Below, one piece after another: positions 5,811 through 6,184 of a stretch of 6,184 nucleotides of DNA. The DNA is taken from NCBI GenBank assembly GCA_009774735.1, contig VSOH01000099.1, forward strand, positions 1 through 6,184, read 5' to 3'. Within the stretch, counting starts at the first letter, position 1. The number at the start of each line of letters is the position of its first letter. The DNA is from Clostridiales bacterium. GTDB taxonomy: Bacteria; Bacillota_A; Clostridia; Oscillospirales; Acutalibacteraceae. The translations under genes and the position numbers were made by a program. The notes beneath the pieces are model-generated. The model ran no database searches, was not told the DNA's origin, and saw only the letters and a list, made by a program, of their open reading frames with translations.

Positions 5811-6184
5811 ATGAATAAAAATGAATTAATCCAATGCTTCTATGATTCGGTTAATATATCAGAGCATATATTAAAATCTGAAACAGAAAAAGCAATAAAA
5901 TCAAACAAGGTCTACAAAGAAAACTTTGTTGCCAGAAAGAAAAATGTAAAACAAGTCCATAAAGATATATTTAATTATCTTAGCGTTGAATCAAATGCAA
6001 ACTTTAATGCCGCAAAAAAGTATTTACAGTATGGCAAAACTGCTGTGCTGAATTTTGCCAATCCGCATTATCCGGGCGGCGGTGTACATAATGGTGCTAT
6101 GGCACAGGAGGAATGTCTGTGCCGTAGCAGTAATTTGTATCCTTGTATAAGCAATAAAAATGTTTTTAATGATTATTACTTGTA
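5811..6184 (+). CDS. Microbial-type poly(ADP-ribose) glycohydrolase-like macrodomain protein (TIGR02452/DUF2263 type), N-terminal part
   Basis: The first 124 codons are present and the frame runs off the right edge. The helical N-terminus (1-75) is followed by a strand AVLNFANPHYPGGG, then G89-G90-G91, seven residues, and Q99-E100-E101. This GGG-x(6-8)-QEE signature belongs to bacterial-type poly(ADP-ribose) glycohydrolases, where the second glutamate is the catalytic one and the GGG loop holds the diphosphate. CLCRSSNLYP after it is also typical. The family removes ADP-ribose polymers or related modifications in the cytoplasm. The distance from the start to GGG (about 88 residues) fits what I recall of the family, and a TAA at 5799-5801 rules out a longer start. 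No Shine-Dalgarno is visible before the ATG. GC content rises sharply around the motif (32 of 60 bases in 6061-6120). Substrate and partner are unknown. Confidence 0.9.
   Translation, partial: MNKNELIQCFYDSVNISEHILKSETEKAIKSNKVYKENFVARKKNVKQVHKDIFNYLSVESNANFNAAKKYLQYGKTAVLNFANPHYPGGGVHNGAMAQEECLCRSSNLYPCISNKNVFNDYYL

Noticed and set aside
1..6184. CRISPR array, tRNA or rRNA genes, insertion sequence
   Set aside because: No regularly spaced repeats, cloverleaf-like segments, rRNA-like stretches, transposase frames or terminal inverted repeats were seen on either strand.

Overview
The window is an AT-rich, strictly + strand gene series. Strong AGGAGG-type ribosome binding sites, short intergenic gaps and the protein families present all point to a low-GC Gram-positive bacterium (Firmicutes, most likely a Clostridia member). 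The species cannot be named from the sequence. The theme is ESX/type VII secretion (T7SSb): three small helical proteins of WXG100 type, a coiled-coil partner protein, and a larger protein that joins a WXG/LXG-like N-terminal domain to a membrane-inserting segment. None of the core secretion machinery (EssC/FtsK-SpoIIIE ATPase, EssB, EsaA, YukD) is in the window.

Layout. 1-155 is the 3' end of an unrecognised gene. From 170 to 2373 three tightly packed genes follow: a 101-residue WXG100-like protein with W-Y-G and a C-terminal YxxxD signal, a 197-residue coiled-coil protein, and a 427-residue putative secreted effector with a two-helix hydrophobic hairpin. These look like a substrate with two small partners. 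2408-3043 encodes a protein with two membrane helices and a C-terminal soluble domain, placed where a cognate immunity protein would be expected. Its 3' end overlaps a 429-residue TPR protein (3030-4319) by 14 bases. Two further WXG100 proteins follow. The one at 4339-4635 is degenerate (W-D-T). The one at 4692-4988 is canonical (W-E-G) and clearly richer in GC than everything around it. A perfect 14-bp hairpin (5000-5030) lies just after the last one.

Behind the hairpin lies a second small protein with two membrane helices and a soluble tail (5051-5551), then about 260 bases of very AT-rich DNA with no convincing gene. The window ends inside a gene for a microbial-type poly(ADP-ribose) glycohydrolase-like macrodomain protein (5811 to the edge), recognised by its GGG-x7-QEE signature.

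Working model (inference): 170-3043 is a T7SS effector cassette of two small partners, a membrane-acting effector and a membrane immunity candidate. The TPR protein may be an accessory or assembly factor. The WXG100 pair 4339/4692 may be general secretion components. The hydrolase gene is probably a separate transcription unit.
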